Assembly: GCF_030445035.2 (NCBI RefSeq)
Contig: NC_080675.1
Location: 71,006,544-71,070,543, forward strand
Direction of reading: 5' to 3'
Length of the DNA stretch: 64,000 bases
DNA from: Dasypus novemcinctus
Lineage: Eukaryota > Chordata > Mammalia > Cingulata > Dasypodidae
A model generated the notes under the pieces. It saw only the letters and a program-made list of their open reading frames with translations, had not been told where the DNA came from and made no database searches. Position 1 is the first letter of the stretch. Every line of letters begins with the position of its first letter. The translations under genes and the position numbers were made by a program. Below are positions 21,880-34,264 of this stretch, one piece after another.

Positions 21880-22240
21880 TTTTTTAGGGAGTTTTTAAAT
21901 TTCAAATTCAATTTCTTTGCTGTTAGTAGGTGGCAATCATCTCTTCGTTCTTGAGTCAGGGTAGATAGTTTGTGTATTTCTAAGAATTTGTCCATTTCAT
22001 GAAGTTATCTAATTTATTGGATTATAGTTGTTCATAGCATCCTCCTGTAATTCTTTTTATTTCTGTGAGGTAAAATGCCTGCCTATTCATTCTTTAATAA
22101 AAAGAAGGAAAAAATAAATGTGAAAGCCCCTTTTGGATCTTTCTTCTCAGTTGCTAAATTCTGTAGGATTGGGTCTTCATTTTTCATTTCATGAATTCTT
22201 ATGCCATTTTTAATAGTTTTCAGTGGATTTATTCTTAGTT
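21880..22240 (-). mobile_element. L1 ORF2 fragment, minus strand
   Basis: Antisense text 'aagaatttgtccatttcatg', 'gttcatagcatcctcctgta' and 'ttttatttctgtgaggt' matches the RT-side part of ORF2 as also seen at 47255-47340. A 146-codon minus-strand frame (21555-21995) overlaps its edge but shows no recognisable domain. Confidence 0.55.
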
Positions 22241-23090
22241 TTTAGCTTAGTCTTATTCTTACTTAACCACATAACTGGTGATGTGGAAGGATAGAAAGAA
22301 AAGGAACACACCTAATAGCTTTACATAGGGACTGCCATAAAGTTAAGCATTGAAAGAAAACTGTTTTTACCTTTAATATGAAGCAGAAAGGTAAATCTTC
22401 CTATCAAAGTATGTCTTAAAAACATTTCCTATTCTCACAAAGAGCAGAAATCTGAACCTGAAGAAAAAAACTGGCAAAAAGAATAACACAGCTTTTATAT
22501 TTGAAGAGGAGCAATTAACTATTGAATAAGGTAGGTAAGTTTTATAAGGGCATTCTGTGGTAAGCACCATCTTCCAATGAAATTGGCTAATACAACTTTT
22601 GTATTTAAAGATATATGCTTTAAAAAATGTCTAAGCAAAGTCTGAAGACAAAGCTTCTAAAAGACTTGAATGATTAGAATGAATATACATGTAATAAATA
22701 TTAAAAAAATAAGCACAGATTATATTACATCATATTTTAAAGAGAAGGGAAAGTGCTTTCAGAAAAGGAGCATGAGCATGCATCATAATTTAGAAATACT
22801 AGAGAATGAAAAGTTTCTCTTTCCACTCTAAGTCATTTCAAGGTGGATAATGGTAAAGTAATCATAACCAACTGTACTTAGTTATATAACTAGTTATAAC
22901 TAACTATAATATATATTGTAAATATTCTTTTTATTTCAGTTTGTTTTATTAAAAATTTCCTAGGGCTATTTAAATATTTTAAATCTCATCTGTGAATTTC
23001 CTCAAGAAGAAATAGTTTTTAAAACCTAACTGTATTGTATAATTATAATTCTTATTATGCTGTTAGTATTTTCATTGTGTTAGAATTTTT
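22241..23090. other. No gene or repeat recognised
   Basis: AT-rich sequence with short chance frames only. Nothing supports a gene, RNA or named repeat. Confidence 0.5.
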
Positions 23091-23170
23091 TTAAGGAGGT
23101 ACTGGGGATTGAACCTGGAACCTCATACATGGGAAGCAGATGCTCAACTATTGAGCTATACCTGCTCCTG
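23091..23170 (-). mobile_element. DAS-SINE head, minus strand
   Basis: 'actggggattgaacctgga' and 'atgctcaactattgagctat' are the antisense B-box and A-box of the SINE head, after a short T-run. No clear target duplication was found. Confidence 0.75.
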
Positions 23171-23540
23171 CAATATTGTTTTTGTAAAGAGAAACCTCAG
23201 TCTCTCCAAGTGTAAAACTGAAGACTGTTGTGCATCTAACATGAAAAAAAAAGGAGAAAGTCATTATAATAGGAAAAGATAAAGAACAGAACAAAGAAGG
23301 CATCAATATTGAGAACTATCTACTCAATTTTGTGAAAAGGACCTGGTTTATCTATATGCTATGTTCAAGTTCAAAGAAATCTTAAAGGAAGAAGTAGTAA
23401 AAAGTCTGGTAACTTCTTATTGGAAGATTTGCTGTCAGGGAAGTACTGCAGAATCTGTTCAATAACAGAAGAGAAAAGGCTACAACAAAAGAGGAAAGAC
23501 TTTGACCACTCAGGGCAGAATTATTTTTGTCCCCAAAAAA

Positions 23541-23983
23541 GATGATGGTTAGGCTAATGTGTTAACTCATCCAAGTAATTGTGCCCAGTTTTTTGGTCAA
23601 GCAAGCACTGAGCTAATTGTTGTACAAGGACATTCAAGGATTTTAGTCACCAGTGACTTTCCTTCATAGATAGCTGATTACATTAGTCAGAGATATTGCC
23701 ATCAGCAATGAGTGACCCTTTATCCAATCAGCTGAATGCCTTAAAAGGAGAAGTAATTTCATTATTCAGGAAGAATTTCCCAGCTCTTCTTTGGAAAACC
23801 AATGCCTCCTAGAAACTCATCAAGGACCTTCATTGGACTTTCATTGGAACCTCTGGGTTGCAGCCTGCCAGCAGAACCTGGACTTGGGTACCACCACGGT
23901 CATGTGAGAGACTCTTGTAAAATCTTATTATTTGCAGATATCTCCTATTGATTCTGTTTCCTTGGAAAACCCTGACTAATACA
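23541..23983 (+). mobile_element. ERV-L provirus 5' LTR
   Basis: It matches the 3' LTR from 'tgatggttaggctaatgtg' to a terminus 'ccctgactaataca'. The expected first TG is GA at 23541-23542, a point change relative to the 3' LTR. The end ACA joins directly to the primer-binding site. Confidence 0.88.
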
Positions 23984-23986
23984 GCT

Positions 23987-24000
23987 TGGTACTAGGAGTG
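23987..24000 (+). other. Primer-binding site, tRNA-Leu-like
   Basis: TGGTACTAGGAGTG begins a few bases after the 5' LTR. The ERV-L group uses a site of this kind, complementary to the 3' end of tRNA-Leu. Confidence 0.7.
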
Positions 24001-26417
24001 ATTCTTAAGGAACAGAATCTTAAACACGGGAGGTCTGAGGTGGTTCTGGGAATTTTGCAATTGGTTGTGTACTCTAATTGGGCTCAAGGATATTAATAAC
24101 ACCCTTTCCAATAATGAGGAGGCTGCTAACAGTCCATGGTATGAGTTGGCAATAGAGATATGGAAAATATCATCGTCAGATTCCCCTACTTCCATGCTTG
24201 AAAGAAGCAAGGATCTGGGTGAGAGTGTTTTCAACTCCTTAACATAGTTTTGTGGAGTCAAAATGTAGTGGAAGCAGAGAGGATTTTGTGATCACATGTT
24301 GAAGGCTAGGACTCAGGAATCTCTGAAAAGGAAGATTTATTATGACTGGCCAGGCCCGGCAGACTCCTGTCTAAAAAAACCAAGCCCTGCACCAGTCTTG
24401 TAGGTTGCTTTTATAGAGAGGGTATGGGGGATGGCGTTAGGAAGCCTTTGGAGCAAAGGGTTAGGTCTCAGTTTTGGTTTTTGGAGCTTGGGGATTTCCA
24501 GGAACTCGGCAGGCCAGAGTGGTTGGTGTGGTTATGAGAGGCAGGACTGCAGTTCTTATTGTTTGCATTCACACATGGCTTATGCCTGAATCTTAAGTTT
24601 AGTGAGTTTACACACACAGACCAGGTTATTCATGAAGAAACACACAGCCCACACACGCACAACCCATATCAAAAAAGTATAATGATCCTGGCTGGCTCCT
24701 CCTAGATATCTGGATACTGTTACAAAAGAGAAAGATGAGTTAAAATCTTCAAATCTGAATCTTAAACACCACATTAATGATGCAGAAGTTTCTATGTGTG
24801 CTCTGAAAGAAAATCTTCTCTCCTGTAAGCAGAGGCTTGAAATATCTGAGCCCCAACCTCAGACTCTCATTATATGAGTAGCAGAGCTACAAAGGAAACT
24901 AAAATCTCAACCCTGTAGGGTTTCGGTAGTTAAAGTAAAAGCATTGATTGGAAAGGAGTGGGACCCAGAGGATTAGGATGGAGACATATGGGATGATGAT
25001 AGTATTGGTGGGGACAGTGGAACCCTAAATTCTGCTGAGACTATCAGATTAGCCTGAAATGGCCTGTCCTGTGGAGACCACACCTTGTCTGGTCTTTCTT
25101 CCAGAGCTGAGTTAGGTACCAGCCAAACTCCAGCATGCACTGCCTGCTATCTAGCCTGTCTCAAAGTCCAGACCTTCTCCCAGCCCTGAGTCAGGAACCA
25201 GTCAAACTACAGAATGCTGCCTATCCTCCAGTCTGCCCTAAGGAATCTGCCTTCCAACCCCTGCCTGAAGAGATTAATCCTGTCTCATCAGAAGAAAATG
25301 CAAAGGAATGCCTTGAGGTCAGTAGCTTGCAAGGCATTTCTAATCCTTCTTCTTGCCCACCCTCACCACCCCACTTGTCTTCAAGACCTATTACTAGACT
25401 AAAATCATAGCAAGGCCCCAAAGGTGAAATACAGAGTGTGACCCATGAGGAAGTATGGTTACTCTGAAAGAACTGTATAAGTTTTCCAACTTTTATAGAC
25501 AGAAATCAGGGAACTATATGTGGGAATGAATACTACAAGTATGGGATAATGGTGGAAGGAATATAAAGTTGGATCATGCTGAATTTATTGGACCCATTAA
25601 GCAGAAATTCTGGATTCAAAACTGTAGCTTGAAGGGTTAGAAAGGGCTCTAACAATTGGCTGGGTGACTGACTGAAAAATGACCAAAAGATGACCTAGCA
25701 TGTCTTAGATGAGATGCTTAATTTGCACTGTAGTAGAGAGGGAATTCAAAGGCTTCAAGAGATTGGAATGCTAGAATGGATTTACCTTCTGAAATCTGCC
25801 CTCCCACCCCAGGAATGTCCAGAGGACACACCTTTAACCAGGACTGTGAGGTAAAAATTTGTAAGACTAACTCTGTCTTCCCTGAAGAGCTCTGTGGTTG
25901 CTTTTCTCTGTAGTTCAGATATTACTTTAGGGAAGGCTATAATGGAATTAGTATCCTTAACCTTTATGGGGATGACTGGATCTCAGTCCAGTAAAAGTCA
26001 AGTATTGGCAGTTAATTACCAAAGACAAGGTGAATGTGGCTATCTCAATGAAAGGCAGATTCAAAGCTGCACTCAGAATAGTCTGAGTCACATAGAGTTA
26101 TGGCATTGGCTAATATATCACTAGGTACCTAGATGTGAAATAGATGGGAAGTCTACAAAACTTCTACTGGATCTGTATAAACAGAAGAGTTCTAGGTGGA
26201 GTGAATAAAACCCTAACTCAAATTACAGATGCAGAGAATCACAGCCCCTTAATCAATTCCCAGACTTGAGACAGTTTACAGACCCAGAGCCCCTTGGATG
26301 AGGAGAAGGCAGGTTAACAGGGGAAGAATCCTGTTAAACTGCCAGAACTTTATATGTTAATCTTCCCCCCACATTTCCCCAAGGAGACTTACAGCCTTTT
26401 TCCACCGTAACTATTCA
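24001..26417 (+). pseudogene. ERV-L gag/pro region, decayed
   Basis: Between the primer site and the protease the sequence is non-repetitive but consistently disrupted. A Glu/Lys-rich stretch near 24700-24850 and a Pro/Ser-rich stretch at 25135-25410 would suit a gag product, by position only. Stops are frequent in all frames. A minus-strand LTR occupies about 24297-24675. Confidence 0.5.
24297..24675 (-). mobile_element. Solo LTR (gammaretrovirus-like), inside ERV-L
   Basis: On the minus strand TATAAAAGC (24415-24407) precedes AATAAA (24341-24336) by about 70 bases, the spacing expected for U3, R and poly(A) signal. The 3' end is probably '..ccttcaaca' at 24297. ERV-L-like sequence resumes at about 24680 ('cctggctggctcctc'). 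The right edge and target duplication could not be fixed, so the length of about 375 bp is tentative. Confidence 0.6.
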
Positions 26418-26810
26418 TTGGGAAAAGGAAATGATCAGACATTTCAGGGATTATTGGACACTGGCTCAGCAGTGACATTAATTCCAGGAGACCCAAAATG
26501 TCAGTGTGGCCCACCAGTCAGAGTAGGGGCTTGTGGAGGTCAGGTGATTAATGGAGTTTTAGCTCAGGTCCATCTCACAGTTGGCTCAATGTATCCCTGG
26601 ACCCATTCTGTGGTTATTTCCCCAGTTCTGGATTGCATAATTGGAATAAACACACTCAGTAACTGGCAGAATCCCCACATTGGATCCTTGAATTGTGGAG
26701 TGAGGGCTATTATGGTTGGAAAGGCCAAGTGGAAGCCACTAGAACTTTCCCTACCTAATAAAATAGTAAATAAAAAAACAATTCTGAATTGCTGGAGGGA
26801 TTGCAAAGTT
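26418..26810 (+). pseudogene. ERV-L protease remnant
   Basis: A 131-codon open frame includes LLDTGSA near residue 14, the catalytic DTG(S) triad of retroviral aspartic proteases, followed by a TLIPGD segment and, near residue 70, IIGIN, the conserved Ile-Gly-rich strand. In a working element this enzyme would cleave the viral polyproteins. The frame ends in a stop before the RT part. It is the longest surviving frame in the provirus, but no intact protein context exists. Confidence 0.85.
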
Positions 26811-27290
26811 TAGGGCCACCATCTAGGATGTGAAGGATGCAGGTGTGGTGATTCCCACCACATCCCCGTTCAATTCTCCTATTTGACCTGTGCAGAAAAC
26901 ATATGGATCTAGCAAGATGACAGTAGATTATTGTAGCCTTAACCAATGGTGACTCCAATTGCAGCTGCTGTCCCAGATGTGGTATCATTGACTGAGCAAA
27001 TCAACACATCCCCTGGTACCTGGTATGCAGCTGTTGATCTGGTAAACTCTTTTTTCTAAACTGTCATTAGTAAGGACCACCAGAAACAGTTTGCTTTCAG
27101 CTGGCAAGTCCAGCAATATACCTTCACTGTCCTGCCTCAGGGGTATATCAGCTCTCCAGCTCTTTGTCATAATGTTGTCCTCAGGGAACTTAATCATCTC
27201 TCCCTCCCACAAGTCATCACACTGGTCCATTATATTGATGATATCATGTTGATTGGACATAGTGAGCAAAAAGATAGTGATAAATATGAA
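26811..27290 (+). pseudogene. ERV-L reverse transcriptase remnant, truncated
   Basis: This part of pol holds palm and fingers segments in several frames and a catalytic YIDD motif at 27231-27242, the retroviral YXDD box. Stops and small indels break it repeatedly. About 15-20 codons after YIDD the pol sequence ends abruptly and non-coding AT-rich sequence begins, so RNase H and integrase were lost. Confidence 0.85.
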
Positions 27291-27657
27291 CTTGGACCAC
27301 AGGACCAGTTATAGAAACAAGGACTGTAATGGTCATGAATCTTTCTTCCTTGTTTCATTATTAATATGATTGTATATGTAAACAAAACAAATTTCTTTGT
27401 TTTCTTTCCCAACCTTTTCCTTTATGACAGGTTGTATCAGTTTCATGTCATAATATTTGAGGATGTCAAGTTTAAGAGTTAATATTACCTAAGAACTTGC
27501 ACCCTATTCTGTAGGGAATTAATGCATTTCCAGTTGTACACATGAGTTGAATATTGTTAGGTGGAAATATATATATATATATCTATGCATGTCTGTTACT
27601 ATTTTTACTTAAAAACTAAATATGGCTTAAGGTAATGTGTATGGTTGCTGGGTTGAC
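27291..27657 (+). mobile_element. ERV-L 3' non-coding region
   Basis: AT-rich sequence between the broken pol and the polypurine tract, with a short (AT)n at about 27572-27591. No env frame is present. Its position just before the 3' LTR fits the 3' untranslated part of ERV-L elements. Confidence 0.55.
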
Positions 27658-27668
27658 AAGGGGTGGAC
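27658..27668 (+). other. Polypurine tract of ERV-L provirus
   Basis: AAGGGGTGGAC abuts the TG of the 3' LTR. It would prime plus-strand DNA synthesis in an active element. Confidence 0.75.
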
Positions 27669-28111
27669 TGTGATGGTTAGGCTAATGTGTCAATCTCTCA
27701 AGGTAACTGTGCCTAGTTGTTTGATCAAGCAAGCACTGGGCTAATTGAAATACACGGACATTTAGGGACTTTAGTCATCAGTGACTTTACTGATTACATA
27801 GATAGCTGATTGCATTTACATCAGTCAGGGAGATTATCACGAACAATGCATGAGGCTTTATCCAATCAGTTAATGCCTTAAAAGGAGAAGTGATTTCAGC
27901 ATTCAGGGAGAATTTCTCAGCTGGTCTTTGGATAGACAATGTCTCCTGGAAATTCATCAAAGACCTTCATTAGACTTTCATTGGAGGCCCTGGTTTGTAG
28001 TCTGCCATGACTTGTGCATCCTCACGGTCATGTGAGAGACTGTAAAATCTCTTACTATTGGCAGATTATCTCTTGTTGATTCTGTTTCCCTCGTAAACCC
28101 TGAGTAATAAC
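27669..28111 (+). mobile_element. ERV-L provirus 3' LTR
   Basis: It starts TGTGATGGTTAGG and ends near 'ccctgagtaata', parallel to the 5' LTR throughout but with frequent substitutions and a few indels, including an insertion near 27791-27815. No matching flank with the 5' side was found. Confidence 0.88.
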
Positions 28112-30699
28112 CTCACTAAGGGATTTTAATTTAATATTGGAATATTCTGGGAAGTTATCTTATTAGGGAGTCCAGTAATTTTCTTTTACATTCAATTTGA
28201 TTTATTGAACTTCTTTGCATTCCGAAGAGTATACAGTTTCCAGATTAAAAAGGGAAGAAAAAAAGCTGTTGATTTGTTTCAGTTCTTACCTTTTCTCTCT
28301 GTAGGAAAGGTTCTTTAGCCAATTAGATCTGCCTATATTATTAAGAATGATATAGGTGATTCTGGCAACTGTCCATGGAAGTCAAATCTATGTTAGAATT
28401 ACATGTGCATGTGAAACAGTAATTATTGTGTAGATTTTCAAGCTTGGCTCAATTTGCTAAAACACTGATATTTACTCAATTACAAGCTCATTTTACAATC
28501 AGCAGCGAACCTTAAATATCTGTATGTGTCTGAATTCGATAAGATATTTTATTACAAGCTGTTAATTCAGTATTAGTACAGATTGTCCTCTTCTTTACAA
28601 ATTAAGCAACAACAGCAGAAATACTTTATATTTTATATTTTCTATTGATATATTTAACTCAAAATAAATTAAATCAATATTATGCACAGAAAAATGTACT
28701 TAAATCTTGCTGACTTTTTACAAAGAATATAATAAAATTATATTGAAAACTCAGTTTTGATATAATATGAACCAAATAAAAATGGCTCTTCCAAAAATCA
28801 AAATTAAATGAGGGACAAGGTTAAGAAAATCATGTTGAACTTAGTAAAACTCAAAAAAAAATGCAGGGTTATGGGTGTCATATTGAGAACAAAGATTTGG
28901 GAGTCATTTTAAAGTAAAAACCAAGACAAATTAATGACTAATGGGTTATAGTGGTTAAAAGAAAAAATGTGTAATATTTGCAACATTAGTGACTAGAAAT
29001 ATTGGTGAGGCTTTTGATAAAAATTTTGATTCTCAGAAATAACCCCAGTTTTTAGAATGAAATTGAGAAGTTAATTTGGGTATGATAAATTAGGAGTAAG
29101 CATTTTTTTCTTCAGTGGAAGATTTTGTGTCCAAATATAGCAGTAAGAATCGAATGTGAGATAAGTGTTAGATATGGATCATTTTTCACATTTCTTTCAA
29201 TTATTCAAGAAGGAAAGCATAGGGATAAAACAAAAACTTTTTCATTCTGTTAAATAGCATGCCAGTAGCTCACACTGCAAGAATATGTGGATAGGATGTT
29301 GGATTCAATATTCTCCTTGGGAGCAGACCAAGTCTATAGTGCAAGCATCCATAAGTCAGCATAGTTTCTTTTTTCTTTACCTGTTATCACTAAAATAGAG
29401 CCTCTGGTGAAATTATAACAAACTCTGATTCTTTCTGGTAAGTGGTCCAAGAAGAAAGTAAACAAATAAAAAATTAAAACATTTAAAATTAAAAAATTAA
29501 AAAATTACTTATCTGATGATTCCACTGGAAGGAGAGTTACTAAGAAAATATTCATTCTTCATGAGATAATAGTTGCATGAACATTAAAGATGAAATGTCT
29601 TTAATTTATTTAAATTATTCCAGAATGATGAATGAGTAGATCAGATGCTATATTTTAAAATGAAATTTTTGTAAGTTTCTACCAAGCAAAAAATTTCTCA
29701 TTGAGTTACTGATGAAACTTTAGTAAAGTTGAAGGAAAAAGAAATTAAATGAAAATGAAAATGAAAATAAGAACTTAAATCAATATCATCATGATCTGGG
29801 GGGAAAACTACAAACTTTCAACAGATTTCTTCATCAAGTTTCAGACAGAGATAAGGACAATTATGTGAACATTATTTTGAGTCACTATTAATTTGAACAT
29901 GTTAAGGAAGGTATTTCTTTCAATAATGCCAACATACAGAGGGGGTGGTATAAATTGACCAGGTGTCACAAAATTATGTCTTGCAGATCTAATGACTGTC
30001 ATAGATAAGAAGGGTTATAGTCTGGAATAAATGTTCAAATCAGTGAAAATAGCATTATGAAATGAATTGGCTCCTTGAACATATATTAATGTAAGAAAGG
30101 AAATTGGTTGTCAGGGTTTAATTTGGCAAATGACGTTTTCAGCAGTTACAATCTATTAATTAGATGGAACATGCATGAAATAATCTTGGCTTTGGATCCA
30201 TATCTGGAAATTTGTAGAGAGTTTTAAAATCATAAATGATAATTATCCATCATTATTCTTTAACAAAGCACCCATGAGATCTACAAGTCATTTCTTACAG
30301 GATGATTAGGAGAAGGCACACTAAGCTATCTGTGTGACATCTCCTGTGTTCCTATAGCTCAGTAAACTTTATTAAGACATTCATTGAACCATTTATTGTT
30401 CTACACTTTTATCTTTTAGTTTTCAGATTTTCAAATACAAAAGTTTCTAGTTAATATTACTAAAGTAATTTTTTATAGTATCTGGGTTATTATATTTAGA
30501 CTATTTCAATCTCTTAAAATTTTATATTATAGAATCATTAAGTGAATATTTCACTTTATTGTTTTAATAGGGAAATTAATTAATATGGAATTTAGGGCAT
30601 TTGTAGTTTTGTCAATGTCCATACACTCAAATATGTCTTGATCTAGAAAATAAATAAAACTTTTTCAAAATGAGTTCAGTAGTTAAGGAAAGGTAAGAA

Positions 30700-30770
30700 A
30701 AGATATAGATAAGTAGATAGATAATTGATAGACTTAGATGTAGATATACATATATAGATAAGCCATTGCC
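30700..30770. repeat. Degenerate GATA-type simple repeat
   Basis: Irregular units of GATA/GATAGATA/TATATAGATA run across this segment. Confidence 0.65.
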
Positions 30771-33700
30771 AGCAAAATAGGATAAAAACTGTAATGGGCA
30801 GTAGGATCATAAAACTGCTTTATATGACATTTTAATCCAGATAGCAAATACTGAAAACTTGAGTTTTTTTTATTTTATTTTTACTTTTTATGTCATCATC
30901 TCTATATTTAAAGGATCCGTGCATACTTACATGATGATTCCAATGCTTATTCTGAGAATCTGTCATCAAAATAAAACTCATTAAGTAAACTACAAAAAAA
31001 AAAGTACACTTAAAATGTAGAAAGAGGCAAGTGTTGGTTTGAAAATGAAAATGTGGCTCTACTGTCAGCAATTAGTGTTAGTTCTGAAAACTAATTTTTA
31101 TTTGGGTTCATATGAAATTTTAAAAATTGGCATGTTCTGTCGAGTCAAACATTCTTCCCTGCAGCTTTATATGTCAAATATTTTCAAATGCCAGCTAAGG
31201 GAGGGGGCGAGGGTAGGAGGAACTACCCGTTGACTCAAGATGTCATGAATTAGGTTCTCAACATCGTAGATGGCAGGCTCAAAGACTTCAAGTCTTGTCA
31301 AGTCACTTAGGACTGGAGCTAAGCTAAGCTTTATCTATTTAGTCTCTTCCACATTGAGGTGTGACTATTTGTGCATAAAAACTGTCACTTCAAATACAAT
31401 TTTCAAAATAAAATACTGATAGCCTTCCAGAATGATCCATTTTCTTTAATAATACATATTTTTAAAAGTTTAAGTAAACCAATTTTATTATGAAGGTTCT
31501 GAAACCTCAATATTTATATGAAGCAGGCAATTTTAGGATAAGTGTATTCTACTGTCTCCTGGTACTTATGAATGTAATTTTCCTAACATTTCTAACATTT
31601 TCATATTAATATAATTATGGGATAATTATATGAAGTCTATGCATGGTTACAAATAAAAGAGTTATACATGTTAGGTACAAGCAAAATAATGTAGCTCACA
31701 CTACAATAACTACTGTGTAAAACATATGTCAAAGAGATAGCTACCAAAATATTACAGAAAGGTTTCAGCTAATGCTTGTTCTCCTATTGATATGGAGAAC
31801 TAATCAAAAACTATTAGCTCTCATCTTTTGTTCAATTGATTAGTCATTCCTGGAAATATTCTCAAGTCAAATTTCTTTTCTGCAAATGTCTCTAATTGAA
31901 AATGTGCACATAGCTCAGTCATTGTGTTGCTACCTCATCTCTTTCTATGTATTCTCCCAAATTGTTATTTTTGAAACTTTAACAAGGGTAACATTTACAT
32001 CCCTTCCTTAAGAATTCTGAGGTTTCAATACCAGCTACCAAAAGTTATAATTATATTTTGCTTCAGGCTTCTTGGGAGAATCTTTGAAGTGGGATTTGGG
32101 ACTGACAGCACTCTGAGCAAAGGGATTAAAATTGTGGAGGAAATAAGGGTCAGGGGAAAAAAAAAGGATACTGCAGAAATTGCCCTTACAGCCATATCAG
32201 AAGTGGTGAATTTCAGTTGCACAAGGTACAGTTTATTCAAAGTTCCTATTATGCACAATAAAATAGGGGATATTTTAAGTTTTCTGGGATTAGCTCCCCT
32301 GGAATGAGAGGTCACAGTCTATAAAAATTTAAGAAGGACTGTGGAACCCTGGTGGAAAAGGGACTAAGAATTGCTGTGGTAAATTTGAAGATGTGATTGT
32401 TAAGAGAGCTAACCAGTTAAAATTACTCTGGGGAAAATGGTCTCTGGATTGTCTATCTGTTTGTTTTAGAAACAGATACCCTAATAGTCAGTTGAAAAAT
32501 GTTAAAAACTTGGGTTTATTCTGTAATCTCTGATTATTTCTTCCAAATTTCAACAATAGGTTCTGAACAATACTGTCTTTTGTTAGATTACTTTGACTAT
32601 GAGGAAAATGAACCTTTATTTCAGGCTTGCAGCAAAAGTTTTTGAAGCAAAGAGGTTGAAGAAGTCAGAATAGGCCATAAACATAGAGCCAAAATTAAGA
32701 ATTCAGCAGAAATGAAGCAAAAGCAAGTGAGAAAAATAGGTTCCCTGAGATCTAGGAATCATTGTAATTTTAACCTGATTTCCTCGAGCATGTGAGATGG
32801 AAGCTCTTGTCTTTATTTCATTCACTGGGGTAATATGTTTTGATACTGAGGGGAAGAGGGACTTAAGTCTGAAAGATGTGTGGATGCTCAGGAGGCTGAT
32901 ACATAAGCTAAAGTATTTGGGAGAGGAGGGCTATAAAGTATACAATGCAATGCAATCACATCCACACAGTTGTTATTCAGAGGAACTAGATTATTTTCTC
33001 TCCCTCTGTTTTAACCTCTCTCTGTTATCCCACAATGTAGATCAATGTAGAGAGAATGAGAGATTGTGTGTTTCTTTGCCCATAATCTCTATTATCTGCA
33101 TCTCTACAAATGTGCTCTACTGTTCATGGACCAGCTTTCACTGCATGGCTTCTAGTTTCAGCTCCCATCTAACTTTAGTTTGAACATAGTTTTGTATTGT
33201 CCTGGAACCATTTGTCACCCCAATGATATATAAACTATGACTGGGATCCTCACTTAACAGACACATTTTTAAACTTCTAAATCCCAAATTCTCGCTAAAG
33301 ATCATTTGCCTCAGTCAGCTTGAGTTTGGTTTTCATCTCTATTTACATCAAGTGTAGACAAGGAGGCAAGTTCACTTGTTCAATCTTTACCATCCAGTTT
33401 TACTCCTTAGGAGGAACCATAGATGGAGTAACATCACTTATTGAAAAAGTGTGATTGAAGAAGTGGCTAGAATCTTTAGTATAGGCCATGAATATGTAAA
33501 GCTAAAATTTTGTTGTGACATTCCAGCAAGACTTAGAAATTGTTTAAGAAAGTTTTAGGGTTTTTTGTTTGTTTGTTTTCTGAGCAGTCTGTGTTGACAG
33601 TAAAATTTAAGGAATTTACTCATGAATTTGAACTAAAAGTGGGGCAGTGTTAATTACCCATTTTAATGCCAACCCTGGTTATGACATTCCTGAGGGTGAT

Positions 33701-34187
33701 AGAACCAGGAAAAAACAAAGACTTCAAAATATTGCATATGTTTATAAAGAAAGAATCTATTTTCTGTTCTACCATGAACTATACCCTGATCATAAGTGAA
33801 TCTAATATCATCAGGGAATGGAACAGGACAAGAAAGAAAGCCTATCTGTATTACCAACTCTCCTAATCTGTATGTTGTTGGTAAAACCGGGGAAGTAAAA
33901 ATTGTTCTTCATCAGGAAAAGTCTTAGGGCTCTTATTGCATTTTTCAAAAAAAGACAATTCAGGAAATGTGCTGTTTACTATGTTCTTAGATTACATACA
34001 AATATAATTTAATAATACACATTTTGTCAAATTACAGGTGCATATGAATATCATAAAATAAATTTTTTCCCTAATTCCTTTTGAAAATCACCTTGCTTTG
34101 TTTTCAATGTAACTGAAGTATTGTGTAGGGATAGAATAAATCCGAACAGGCACTATTGCGATCAGATGAAACTAAGCATAAAATGCA

Positions 34188-34264
34188 AAGATATATATAT
34201 ATATATACACACACACACGTATATATATATATGTATATGTATATATGTGTATATATATATATAA
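34188..34264. repeat. (TA)n/(CA)n compound microsatellite
   Basis: A TA run, a short ACACAC block, another TA run with GT interruptions and a final TA run follow one another. A chance minus-strand frame crosses it. Confidence 0.9.

Larger units (their letters stand above)
23541..28111 (+). mobile_element. ERV-L-type endogenous provirus (defective)
   Basis: Two diverged LTRs of about 443 bp (23541-23983 and 27669-28111) enclose about 3.7 kb. A tRNA-Leu-like primer site follows the 5' LTR and a purine tract precedes the 3' LTR, both typical of ERV-L (class III). Inside are decayed gag-like sequence, a protease remnant and an RT remnant cut off soon after its catalytic motif. RNase H and integrase are missing, and no env was seen. 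A separate minus-strand LTR interrupts the gag part. The LTRs differ often, so the insertion is old. No clear target duplication remains. It cannot encode any viral protein. Confidence 0.88.

Noticed and set aside
21555..21995. 146-codon minus-strand frame
   Set aside because: It partly overlaps an antisense L1 fragment, and the rest shows no domain. Chance frame.
25135..25410. 91-codon Pro/Ser-rich frame as a separate small gene
   Set aside because: It lies in the gag region of the ERV-L provirus and has no independent support.
26418..26813. Host retropepsin-like gene
   Set aside because: It lies between paired LTRs with a primer site and RT remnant in the right order, and it ends in stops. 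It is provirus, not a domesticated gene as far as the sequence shows.
32797..33183. 128-codon plus-strand frame in the repeat-poor block
   Set aside because: No recognisable motif, no supporting splice or promoter context, and the length is within chance for the amount of sequence.
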